64,000 nucleotides of DNA from Pardosa pseudoannulata (taxonomy: Eukaryota > Arthropoda > Arachnida > Araneae > Lycosidae): the NCBI GenBank assembly GCA_032207245.1, contig CM063508.1, positions 114,883,302 to 114,947,301 on the forward strand, in the 5' to 3' direction. The position numbers were made by a program, and so were the translations under genes. The notes under the pieces are model-generated. The model made no database searches and had not been told where the DNA came from. It saw nothing but the letters and a program-made list of their open reading frames with translations. Below are positions 25,904 to 36,780 of this stretch, one piece after another (position 1 is the first letter of the stretch; each line of letters starts with the position of its first letter).

Positions 25904-26928
25904 TCATGACAATGTGGCACTTTCTTTAGATGACTGCCTGCTCATGATGCTTTGCTGATTTTCATGACCAAAGACAGAGTCATCATCTGTGGTGGACTGT
26001 AGCGAGGGCTGTGCTAAAAGCGGACGATGATGGGACTCCACTGCTGCATCTGGCTGCAGTGCTGTTGTGTCATCTCTACTAGTCTGGTTAACAGAGGAAG
26101 AAATATTTTGGGCAGAGCTGATAGGACTCACAATTGGCACTGTGGCTAGCAGCAAAGGCAATCCCACAACGGAATTAGCAAGCTCACTTTTGGAAGGCGG
26201 GGCAGAAGTTGTAACGGTGCTTGTTACAGCTGTGGTTGTAGGAGTGGATGACCTGGAAGGACCATATGTTGAAGTGTTGGCGCAGTACGATGGCACTCGG
26301 TGAATTCTGTGACCACCAGAATGCGCTGGAGACCCGGAGGTTGTGGAGCTGTTGACAGGAGCCACATCTGAGTGACCAAAGAGATCACAGTCATGGAATG
26401 TGTGCCTTCTGTCTAGAGCTCCATCGGGTAATGGAGGAGTATCAGGAAACTGAAGAGTTCGGGACAAGGATGGGCTGAGAGGGGGATGTCTTTGTGCACC
26501 ACAACTTGGTAATGATGCATCTGGAGCATGAGATATGCTAAGTAAAGGAGAACCTCTTCCGGATGCAAGAGATTCAGTGTCATCATCAAGGCCCACAAAC
26601 TTTATCGGTTGTGCGTGAGTTTTAGAGCCTGATTTTGGACCAATAGCCTTAAGTGGTTTTGTTGCAGGAGTAAAGGAGGTTCCGATCGAAGCGTGGATAT
26701 TGGATGAAGTGATGGGAACAAATGCACTTCCTGTTAAACTAGCAGAGGTTTCAGCCACACTCTTGTTGTAGGTATCTGAGATTAACTTCTCTGTCTCTTC
26801 TTTATAAAGGGTATCTTTCTTCAGTATTGAACGTTTTTTGGCAGTATCAGGACTATTGAACTTTTTCATAGATGCTCCTCTTTCCAGAGATCCTCCTAAT
26901 AAAGGACTCTTGTTTCCATTCCGTTTCC
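25904..26928 (-). CDS. Shab: Shab (Kv2) coding exon 5: distal C-terminal tail and stop
   Basis: Acceptor TTTAG at 26929-26933 is followed by GG, which completes the glycine codon split by exon 4 (phase 1). The exon reads G-K-R-N-G-N-K-S-P-L-L and then about 320 residues to TGA at 25906-25904. The tail is cytoplasmic and disordered, rich in Ser/Thr/Pro. Features include a basic run K-K-R-S-I-L-K-K, proline-directed sites (PPLSPS, DTPPLP) and a Thr/Ser-rich stretch (TPTTTAVTSTVTTS). No transmembrane or catalytic motif is present. In Kv2 channels the distal tail is a phosphorylation and trafficking platform. The first ATG of the open frame at 26869 is internal, not a start. Odd feature: a perfect GTAAGT donor begins 13 nt after the stop, so the mRNA may continue into a spliced 3' UTR. 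Confidence 0.88.
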
Positions 26929-29015
26929 CTAAATATTATGAAAAATGAACTCAAAATGTAGAACAGATAAACAAATTACAAGAAAAATATTTTAAGCAGT
27001 AAAAATAGTGATAAGAGGTACTGATTTAGTGTGTATATCATATATTCAATTTACGATTCAGTTATTTTAATGACTAAAGTTTTTCTTTTATATAGCATAC
27101 ATAAAAATTGCCTAATTTCATAAAATTGTATTCTTTTTCAGAAGTAAAATATAAAAGCAATGCAAAGACATTGGTAAATCTGATACAGATTATTTAAAAG
27201 ATATTCTTTTGAATGCTGTTAAAATATATTTTCAAAATTTACCACTGATAGGTAAAATTAATTAATACTATAGCAATACTCAATTTTGCCAGAGTATTAA
27301 TTATTAGCTATTAATTATTAACTATTAGCAATTGATGTGTTTACACAATGCTTTTAAAACTATTGGATAGAAATAGTTGTTACAAATTCAGTATCATAAA
27401 TAGAAGCTTCTGATAGAAAAGAAAATGAATACACACAGAATCAACATTTTTTCTAATTTGTTTATCAATGAAATAAAATGTAACATTCAAAATGCTTTTA
27501 AAATTTAAATAGCAAATTATTTTGAAAAGTTACATATTAAAAAAATACTTTAGATTAAAGACATACTAATTCAGTAAAATGACTGAAAGAATACTTTCTT
27601 ACAAATGGGTAACAATTAACTTTTTTGCATTTTGATAACCTAACTCAAAGAAATATGTTAAATTTTAACAACAAAGAGATAAAAACAGATTCTGAATGAG
27701 TAAAAAGAGATGCATCTTTCATTGTTTGACTTTTAAGCTTAAGTCAGCTTATTTCAAACTGCTTTGCTGAAAAGAAATTATAAGCATTTAGAGGATTACA
27801 ATGAGGTATTCTAGAAAAACCAGTAACAGCTGGCTTGCATACTATTGAAATGAAGAAATTAAAAAATACTACGACATCATTTTATTAAGAATGAGTCTTT
27901 TGCAATGCTGAAAGAGAGAAATGAGGACAAGATTAGAAAATAAGGTTATTTTTATATCTAATCAACCTCAGTTCATGTATATATATATGAAATGATTTTA
28001 ATCAGCCCACAATTTTAGATTTAGGTATTTAATTTCCTCCTGGTATGTAGTTAGTAAATATGTATTAGTTATTAAAATATGCAGTTTCACAAAGGGAATT
28101 TGTTTACAATCTTATGATAGATACCCTGTAAAAAATAATTTTTAAAATTAACTTCAAGATCATAATTTATAATGTTTAAAGGACCTTATCAAACCATATG
28201 TAAACATTAGATTGATTTTCAAGTTATATGAATATAAATTCTCAGAATAAAATCATGAGGCGTATTCATAGAGCCTATCAATATCTAACTAATGAAGTAA
28301 TAAGATGCCTTTTAACCTATTAACCTTTAAAGAATCCTTCATCTCAAAATTTTTATACTAGCCTAAATAACCTATCTAATAAAATATTAGCTGTATTACC
28401 TTATTAAGATTACAATAGCTCTACTGGTTCTAGACAGTTCCACTCTCCTAAGTTACCAATAATAGCCCTACCTCTTATTACTTCATTGAATTTATAAGTT
28501 CTATGTTGTGTTTGAGTAATAATAAAAAACAATAAAATAATTTAAATAAAAAAAAATTGTGTTTTTGATTATAATACGAATCATAAAAATTGTGTAATGC
28601 ATTGTGTATACTAATTCGGTATTCTATCTAATATTTTCTTGTATCATTTCAGATCACATCAGAAGACATCCAACCAGCCTAACAAATTTTACCACATTAT
28701 CTCCTTATGACCAACATCTTCAAAATTTACTCCTTCTCAAAATTGTTATTTTCTACAGTAATAAAAGATTTTACCTTAATTATATTTTACATTAGAATTA
28801 GGGATAAGGTGGGCGGGCTAAGCAGCCCCATAACTGCCTATTTATTACAGGAGAGAATATAAATTATTTCAAGAAAGATTCTTATGACTTAATATAATAA
28901 TTTTCAGTTTTAATAAGTAATTTTTTTTATTTTACTTTAAAGAATCAATACTTAAAAAAAAAGTTCTGATCAACAGATATATAAAACAATATATATAAAA
29001 TAGATATTTTCTTAC
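26929..29015 (-). other. Shab intron 4 with a possible foldback MITE
   Basis: GT-AG intron of 2,087 bp with donor GTAAGA at 29015-29010. It is AT-rich. The only structured content is the imperfect inverted repeat listed separately at 28.27-28.51 kb. Confidence 0.75.
28266..28506. repeat. Imperfect inverted repeat (possible MITE remnant)
   Basis: The left part 'catagagcctatcaa...aatgaagtaataaga' (28266-28303) is mirrored by the right part around 28,470-28,506, sharing AATGAAGTAATAAGA and CATAGA as reverse complements. Outer ends and target duplication could not be fixed, so the class is unknown. Confidence 0.5.
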
Positions 29016-29673
29016 CTCTTACAGAAAAACATGGCTTAATACCAAATTTATGCTTTCCAAGAGATGTACCACTACCTTGTCGGGAGCTATTATTGCTTGT
29101 AACGCTATCCAAAGAAGACTGTAAGCTATGTTGCGAGGTATCTGGAGTGTCAAAGCGTGCTTTAGGCTTTCTTACTTGAAAAAACCATGGTTTCTTTGTC
29201 GTAAGAGCAGGAGTGAGAGAGGCATGACCATCTTGACGAGGGTCTGGAGAGGTAGGAAGGGAAGAATAACCTTCAGGAGTTCTTCCTGCAGGTTCTTCAT
29301 AGCAACTGCCACTATCTGTTGAGGAAGAACTATATGTTTTCCCAATTGGAGAATGCTGTGGGAAATAATGCTGTTGAACAGTATAACCTTCACTAGTAGT
29401 AATAATAGTACTTTGAGGTGATTCTTCTAAAGGGTTGATATACAGATTGCTGGAGTTGAGGTTATGGCTAGGAGGTGTAGGCGGAGGTCTAATTGAAAAA
29501 GGGTCATCAGCAGATAAATCAGCGAGGGAGGCACAGGGTTGTGAGTTGCAGGTAGCATAAGTATCATAGCTTTCCATACTGTTTACATCCCATTTATTTA
29601 TGGTTTTAAGCTCAATGTTGCTCATCAAATCACAATTTGAAGGCGGGTCTTGGTCAATAAAATCCTTAACATC
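29016..29673 (-). CDS. Shab: Shab (Kv2) coding exon 4: proximal tail with clustering/FFAT-like motif
   Basis: Acceptor TTTTACAG precedes GAT GTT AAG in phase 0 and the exon ends one base into a codon before GTAAGA. It encodes residues 628-846 plus one base. Residues 662-671 (S-Y-D-T-Y-A-T-C-N-S) align with the proximal restriction and clustering signal of vertebrate Kv2 (S-I-D-S-F-I-S-C-A-T). Rat Kv2.1 S583, S586, F587 and S589 (numbers from memory) correspond to S662, T665, Y666 and T668. That signal is a phospho-FFAT motif binding VAP proteins in the ER. Other parts are proline-rich (R-P-P-P-T-P-P) and Ser/Thr-rich, and a basic patch (K-K-P-W-F-F-Q-V-R-K-P-K-A-R) lies near the end. A TTG-started frame in this exon is not a real start; the exon is internal. 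Confidence 0.9.
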
Positions 29674-30792
29674 CTGTAAAACAAAACAAAATAATAATAA
29701 TTAAATCACCTCATTAAATTCTATTTTCTAAAAAGTTTGTAACCTATTTAATCATTTCATATTTAGAAACATTTCATACAGAAAAATTAGAATCATAAAA
29801 AAATAATAGTTTTATGTAACAAGTGATGTAATTTTTGAAATAGCCTACAACCATATGCTAAGCGCAGAATCATACAAAAACAGCATTAAATCAAATAAAT
29901 TAAATATATTGTCTCGCAAAAATTAACAAATTTTTAAATTCCAGTCAAATTTTATGTTTTAAGCATATTAGAATACATTTTAGAAACATGGGCCTGGGTT
30001 TGACAGCCAAATCCTGACAAATCAAAATCCTAACAAACCCAAATCTGAACAAGGTTGAAAATCCTAAAATGGATTAAATCCTGATAAATCAATATCCAAA
30101 TCAAAATTAATCTGGGTTAAATAAAATATAATTTGAAACTAAATTTAAATATTACTAATTAATAGTTCTTATGATAAGATCATAAATATTATGCTATTTC
30201 TGACATAAAAATTAATTTGACAAATTGGATTATTTTAACGATTTTAATGAAAATTCAGGAAATTGTACTCATATTTTCATAACACTAACAATAAATTTTA
30301 TTTTTTATAAACTCAAAAAATATACAAATATAAAGTTTATATACAGAAATATACGTTCTATATTTGGCAATATTTGGAGATTTATCCTTGCACTCAGCTA
30401 CCAGAAAAGTTAAGTGAGATTTTTTAGAGAGAGCAAAGAAATCTTTTAAATATTAAAGCAGTGACATAAAATGTTAAATACTTTTCAAATGTGCAAACAT
30501 ACTCTCTGTTACTGCTAGCAACTAGATTAGCATGAAAAAGGTTCACAACAATGGTGAAAATGAAATTAGAAAGAAATATGACAAATAAATAGAGATATAA
30601 TGAAATAACTATTCATAAAGTTGTAAAATTTAAATCTAACCCTGTTACAAAGAAAAAATACAAACAATAGCATCTTATTATAGGGCTTTACTGCTAATTT
30701 GATGTACCTAAAACCTTATGTGAATCCCCAGAATTTGTCTGAAACACCATGTACAACTTTATCAAAATTGATCCAATCAATTTGGAGAGCAT

Positions 30793-31006
<214 letters not shown>

Positions 31007-31920
31007 GTTTGTCATTCAACACTATTTTAAAAATAAACATATTTTATCTCTAATTTAGATGACACTAAAAATAAATTCTAAACCACATTTTACAGATTTT
31101 CAAACTAACAAAAGTGGAGCTTCATTGGACTTCAAAAACTCCTAGACCTAAAAATAAATAAATTTAAAAAAAATATTGACATCTGCCAGTGCTTAGGCTA
31201 TGTTGGGATTTTGGTTTGCAAACAGTAACAAAGAGTAAAAACATATCATTAATTTGGAAGTTTTAGAAAATTCATTGAATTCTTAATACTTTTAGTGATT
31301 GTGACTTTTTTTAACATAATTATTACAAAAGTAAATTGTTTACTATAATAACTAAAATGCAAAATAAATTTTTAGAAAAGTCAGATAAAAACTATGTGTA
31401 TGAAAATTACACAAAACAGTTATTTTAAAAGAAACAGTACAATTTAAAAATTTAATTTAACTTTTTTTTAGTAAAAGTGTGTCATGTGAAAAGAATGTTC
31501 TTGAATATGGTAAAAGTTATTTTTTTTATAGAAAATTACTTTACAGTACATTAATTTATAGTTCAATACTTGTTCAAATATAAAATCTTAAAAGAGAATT
31601 AAAATATAAGTTACAGTAAATGCATAAAAGATAAATCAATTAAAGAGCATTGGGATTTAGCTCTAGCACTATTATTAATTACACATATATTAATAACTGT
31701 CATTTTTACACTTACCTGCATTAGGAAAATAGAGTTTTAAAATTTTATAATGAAACTATGCAATGAAAATTTCACCATTAGATTTTTACTATTACTTTGC
31801 CTAAAATGACATAGTTGATTAAAAAGCCTTTTCTGTACATAGCATAGAAAAAAAATTGAAAGGTGGGTGAAAGAGGGTACTTGACCTCTGCCAAGTCACA
31901 CAGCATTCAATTTATGTTTA

Positions 31921-32158
<238 letters not shown>

Positions 32159-32346
32159 CAAGCTTAAAATATATTGATAGATTTTAGTTCACAAATTTCA
32201 AACTAAGTTATAAAAGAACACAACTAAGAATTTATGCATATATATTCATAAATAACAGTCTAAGACAAAGCACATTTAAAAATCCAAAAGATAATAAAAA
32301 TATACCAATCTAAAAACAACACAAAATTATAAAACTGAAATCTTAC

Positions 32347-32622
32347 TGAAGAAACATATCCTTGTTGGTAGTTTGGTGGTATATTTGAATTATTTAAATG
32401 ATTCAAATTTACATTCGATAATGCACTGTCATTGGCTCGCCCTTGTATGTCAAGAAGATTGTTGGGGTTTGAAATCAGAACACCAGAGGGCAAAGATTGT
32501 GCTTGCGAGTTCTTACGTTGAGCGTTACCAATACTTCCATCTAAAGAGTGTTCAAAGTTTTTGTAACACCCTGCACCAGTATGGATCCGAGCAGAGTCAT
32601 CACCAATACTGGTAGTATCAAT
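32347..32622 (-). CDS. Shab: Shab (Kv2) coding exon 3: start of cytoplasmic C-terminal tail
   Basis: Acceptor TTGCAG precedes ATT GAT ACT in phase 0, and the exon ends TCT TCA before GTAAGA in phase 0. The 92 residues (536-627) start I-D-T-T-S-I-G-D-D and are polar, Asn/Ser/Gln-rich (NAQRKNSQAQSLPSG; NVNLNHLNNSNIPPN). No known domain is visible, as expected for the poorly conserved Kv2 tail. It is assigned to Shab because strand, phases and position all fit between exon 2 and exon 4 and the frame closes only at its splice site. As an in-frame cassette (276 nt, phase 0 on both sides) it could be skipped without a frameshift. Confidence 0.85.
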
Positions 32623-32925
32623 CTGCAATTAAACATGTAAATACATATTAATGAAAATAAAAATTTTATTTTCATATCCCCATGTAACTAATCCATTTGG
32701 GAATAAACAATAAATTAATCAAATAATTTATACAACTGCAAAAAATGAATGATATAATATATTAATGAAATATTTATAATATGCTAACATATGGAATGAA
32801 AAGAAAGAGGTAATCCAAAAGTTTTCAGTATTCATATTTTTAATTATTTTTCTACAGCTTTAGCATTAACATTATTAAGACTTCGATTGTTGAAGCATGA
32901 GAAAGAGTGAAGGTTTATCAACTGC

Positions 32926-33586
32926 CAGGGCCTGACTAAGATACTTTTGTGCCCAGGGTACAATTCAATTTTTGTGCCCTCCACCCCCATTGCAAATTTA
33001 TAGTGACAAGTTATTATCATAATTACAGTCATATAAAATTATAACATTGAATTAGCAAACATATTTAAGAAATTAGCATTAAAGTAATATTCAAAATCAA
33101 AAACACCAAATTTTCATTTTACATAATCATTATTGTCTCTGTTTAGCCATGCTAAAAATTAAGGACTTTTAAAGACATAGAGTGACCCACTTTTTTATTT
33201 TTATCTTGTCATACTCACAAGCTCTGTGGTGCAGAAAATAAATAATAATAGAATTAAGAACAATTTAAATTGATGAGATGATTTAATTGTTTATAGTGGT
33301 ATGTTGCTAATAATCTGTCTTATAAATATGCAATAACCCATAGGATAAAAAGAGCACCAGGTTTGTTGAGGAATTAATTATCAGGTAAATAACAGTAAAA
33401 TTAAAGTAAATAGGAAACAATATAGTTCATAACAAACACAATTACCTCGTACAATAATTTATTAAAACTTAACGATGGTAGCGTAAGTTTGCAATTTTCT
33501 CCCACTTAATATGTGTTTCAAGCACTTGACTAAATTTTCATGCCTAGAACATGTGTCCCAAGTGCCTGTGCGATTATCAGGCCCTG
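32926..33586. mobile_element. hAT-type non-autonomous element, 661 bp
   Basis: Ends CAGGGCCTGACTA and, at the other side, ...TTATCAGGCCCTG, giving a terminal inverted repeat with 10 matching outer bases. The 8-bp flanks TCAACTGC (32918-32925) and TCAATTGC (33587-33594) differ at one base and fit a hAT target-site duplication. No transposase frame remains. Confidence 0.75.
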
Positions 33587-34051
33587 TCAATTGCCTTTTT
33601 AACCACATTGATTATTTAGACTTTCTTCTTGAGACCAACTAGGTATGGAAGGAAATAAGGTTTGACATGAAGGCATTTAGTTTTTCAATTCATAACTAGA
33701 AATGAGAAGTTGCACACCTACACCAAAGGTGAACCTTTTTAGAGGCCATATTTAAACTAGGCCCTTATAATGGAGGGTGAATAAGTTAATATAATTACAA
33801 ATAGGAATTGTAAAACTATAACAGTTCTTTTACAATATTATAAATTTATAGAATTAAATAGTAATTGTAAAAAACATTTAGTCATTTATTATTTAACATA
33901 AAAATTTGCAACATAAAATATTTCTGTATTCACATAAGAGTTATTGTTTACAAAATGTTGGCACTTGCTTTTATAGTATTTGCTGCTACCAAGCTGCAGA
34001 TATTTGTTGGCCACTTTATTATGGGAGCACCATATAGGTGGTCAACATTAC

Positions 34052-34297
34052 ACGCTGAGACAACACAAAGTGGCACCTTGTAATTTTAGAGGCAGGGACC
34101 ATGTAAAAGACACCCCCCCAAGCTCAATCTGCCATCTCCAGAGGTGTTTTTGGGGAATTTGGAGAGCATTGTAACTACAAACGTATTTTATGTGACCCTG
34201 CCACCATTTATGAACATGGTTGATCTTTGGAAACCTCAAACCTCAAGCTTGCAATCCACTGGTTTTGAGATTGACGTCTTTTCTATTGAGCTATCAT
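34052..34297 (-). mobile_element. SINE family B copy (tRNA-derived)
   Basis: On the minus strand it starts with a TAGCTCAATAG A-box-like segment. It continues with 'aaagatcaaccatgttcataaatggtggc', 'aaacacctctggagatggcag' and a tail 'ctctaaaattacaaggtgccactttgtg'. The copies at 35.9 and 46.1 kb share these blocks in the same order, which defines the family. Decayed. Confidence 0.65.
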
Positions 34298-35948
34298 TAG
34301 AGTAATATATCTTGTTACAACATTAATTTTAATTTCCTTAATAAACAAAAAAATGCTTAAATAGCACTTCATATCAAAGTAATACAGCAGAAGTATTTTA
34401 AAGATAAATTTAATACATTATAAAGAAATACAAAAGAAAAATAATAATATTAAGCTATAAAAAACAAAATTAGTAGCAATACAATCCTATTAATTTTGAA
34501 AGTGTCATAATCGATATCAGAAAATATTAATTATTGGCTTTTATGAAGGCTGCATACTCTCTCAAGACTGCGGGTTTCCCATTTATGACCTATACCCCAG
34601 GAAGGAAATTAGTAAGGCAATACATATATAACTTAGTCAATCAGAAGGTTAAATTAAAGGTCACGCTTAAAAAAAATATTATTGTAGGAATTTAGGAGGG
34701 TCCAATGCAGTGGTAGCAAACCTATTATGAACTTTGGGTCAGACACTGACCTCAGAAGGCTTTTTGAATGATCCATAGGTTAAATTTTATAAACTTATAA
34801 AGCTGAGAACAGATAATCAAAAGTTATAAAAAAATAGAATATCTATGCTAAATTTATAAAATAAATATTTCCAAGTAGACATTGGTACTTGCATGTAACT
34901 GATGATTAAACATAAACCTTTTTATTTAGATGAGTACACTGTAAAGTTTTTTTATTAATAAGTTTTCATGCTCCAAATTACTAGTACTGTATCAAACCAA
35001 GACTTTTCTAGATTGAACTGATTAGGGAAAAACAGGAGATGAAGCAACTGGGAACCATACTGTTATACTCAGCTATAAGTATAATAATTCATTTTATTAA
35101 AAGATTTTAATTATAATATTTATACACATATGCTGCCTTCAGATCAGCCAGAAATATTTAGTATTTGATGGTAATGCAGGATAAATATTAATATGGATTG
35201 AAATTCTGCTCAGGATGTATAAAGGAAAACTAAACTAAGCATTGAATTTCAAAGAACAGTATTAGTGACCTACATATCAGAATGTGTACAAAATGTGTAT
35301 AGAAGCAAAGTCACAGACAGATTACAAAAATATCTTAAATGGAATCTGAGATAGGTCTCAAATGAGGTATCATACTTCCCTTTCTGTCTTTATTCATCTC
35401 TTGTCTTTTTTACTTTCCTCTAAAAATCAGCACTGCATGAGGTTACTGGTCACCTAGTTCCCTTATTTGTTATTTCTTGTGTCAAATTCAGATTTCTTCT
35501 TAAACAAGGAATATGTTTTGCATGTATGAGGCCGTTCTGCCATTGTATTTTAATGTCAAAGTGCAGATCTCTGATATCAAACTGTTATTTCCTACAAATT
35601 CAAAAGTATATTTTTGTGACTGTATATTATGCAAAATTTTGAAGGGACCACTATATTGTTTTTTATACTATGAAGTCCCCCCCCACCAAATGATAACTGA
35701 TACCAATGACTTAGTAACCTATGAGCACATATTTATAAAAAAAAAGAAGGAAATACAGAACAAATTTGGATTGTCTCCTGAAAAAAGTTTTCCAGTCACT
35801 GATATATACCAAACACAACAATAAATGTGGTTAAGCCCATTTCTTTTTTAATTTTTGGATTTTTGTAAAATCAAATAGAGTAAATGATATTATTTTCAAA
35901 GAGCACACTCATCACTTTTAAGAATAATTACGACTGATTATTGTGAAT

Positions 35949-36130
35949 CATGGTAGCTCAGTTGAAAAAGGCAAAAGGGAGTTTGTGGGATCGAATGCGA
36001 GTTGGCTAAAGATTTGCTATGTTTATAAATGGCAGCTGGGACACGCAAAATAAGTTCATGATCCCAATGTTCTCCAAGCTCACAAATGATACCTCTACAA
36101 GGTGACAGGCCAAGCTTGGAGATAATCTGC
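35949..36130 (+). mobile_element. SINE family B copy, 3' truncated
   Basis: Starts CATGGTAGCTCAGTTG, a canonical tRNA A box, with a B-box-like GGATCGAATGC about 40 bases on. The shared family-B blocks follow (ggctaaagatttgctatgtt; aaatgatacctctacaaggtgacagg). It ends near a hAT element at 36,138, so the tail seen in the other two copies is missing. Confidence 0.7.
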
Positions 36131-36137
36131 AAATAGG

Positions 36138-36780
36138 CAGTGATTCTCAACTTTTTTTTTTAAGCAACCCCCCTACGGATCCGAAATGTGTTCAACTACA
36201 ACCCCCCCACCCTTTGTAAAAATTCCGTAATTTAAACTGTAGGGTATTACTACTCAAATATATAATGTTTAAGCAATATTTCAAATGTTTAAGTAATTTT
36301 CTTCAATAGAGTTACAAATCAAAATTTTGTTACTGAGGCACACTGAAGCAGCGTTAAAACGAATGCTATGGTCAAATGGTTAAGGTGCTGATGTTCGGTT
36401 CCGGAGTTCGAATCCCATTGGGGCAAAATGTTTGTAGCCATTCGGAATCGGGTATAAGTAGTGCGTCCAGGTCTAAATAGCCCTCGTGTTGCAAAAGAGT
36501 AGACCGTAGCGCACCAAACCTAACCAATGCTGCCGAATAAATATATTTTTTTGAACGTTGCCCCAATTTCACGCAAAATAAAGGGAACGAAAATAACTGG
36601 TTCTGGAACCACCACGTAAGTTTGTTTTATTACTACTAAAATTCGTGTAAGTTAAATAATTAATGTAATAAATTTATTTAGTATTTTTAAAATTAAATTT
36701 GAAAGGCAAAACCGGCTTACAGCCCGAAAAAAGTTTACTGCCCACCAGTATCGTCCCACCGCCCCCGTTGAAAACCACTG
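36138..36780. mobile_element. hAT-type non-autonomous element containing a SINE-A
   Basis: Left end CAGTGATTCTCAACTTTTT and right end reading inward CAGTGGTTTTCAACGGGGG are the classic CAGTGGTTCTCAAC hAT terminus in inverted orientation. Runs of C's near both ends agree. The 8-bp flanks (CAAATAGG / ACGTAGGG) match poorly, so the target duplication is not clear. A SINE-A copy lies inside at 36,358-36,525. Confidence 0.65.
36358..36525 (+). mobile_element. SINE family A copy, diverged
   Basis: Recognised by the A-box region 'atggtcaaatggtta', 'ccggagttcgaatccca', 'gtagccattcggaatcggg', 'agccctcgtgttgcaaa' and the tail CACCAAACCTAACC. It is nested inside the hAT element. Confidence 0.85.

Noticed and set aside
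26067..26303. 78-codon plus-strand frame over Shab exon 5
   Set aside because: Antisense shadow of the real minus-strand coding exon. The same applies to 26413-26598, 29128-29393, 32373-32615 and 57958-58218.
35513..35824. 103-codon plus-strand open frame
   Set aside because: No recognisable domain, low-complexity ending and AT-driven composition; it lies in an intron on the opposite strand.
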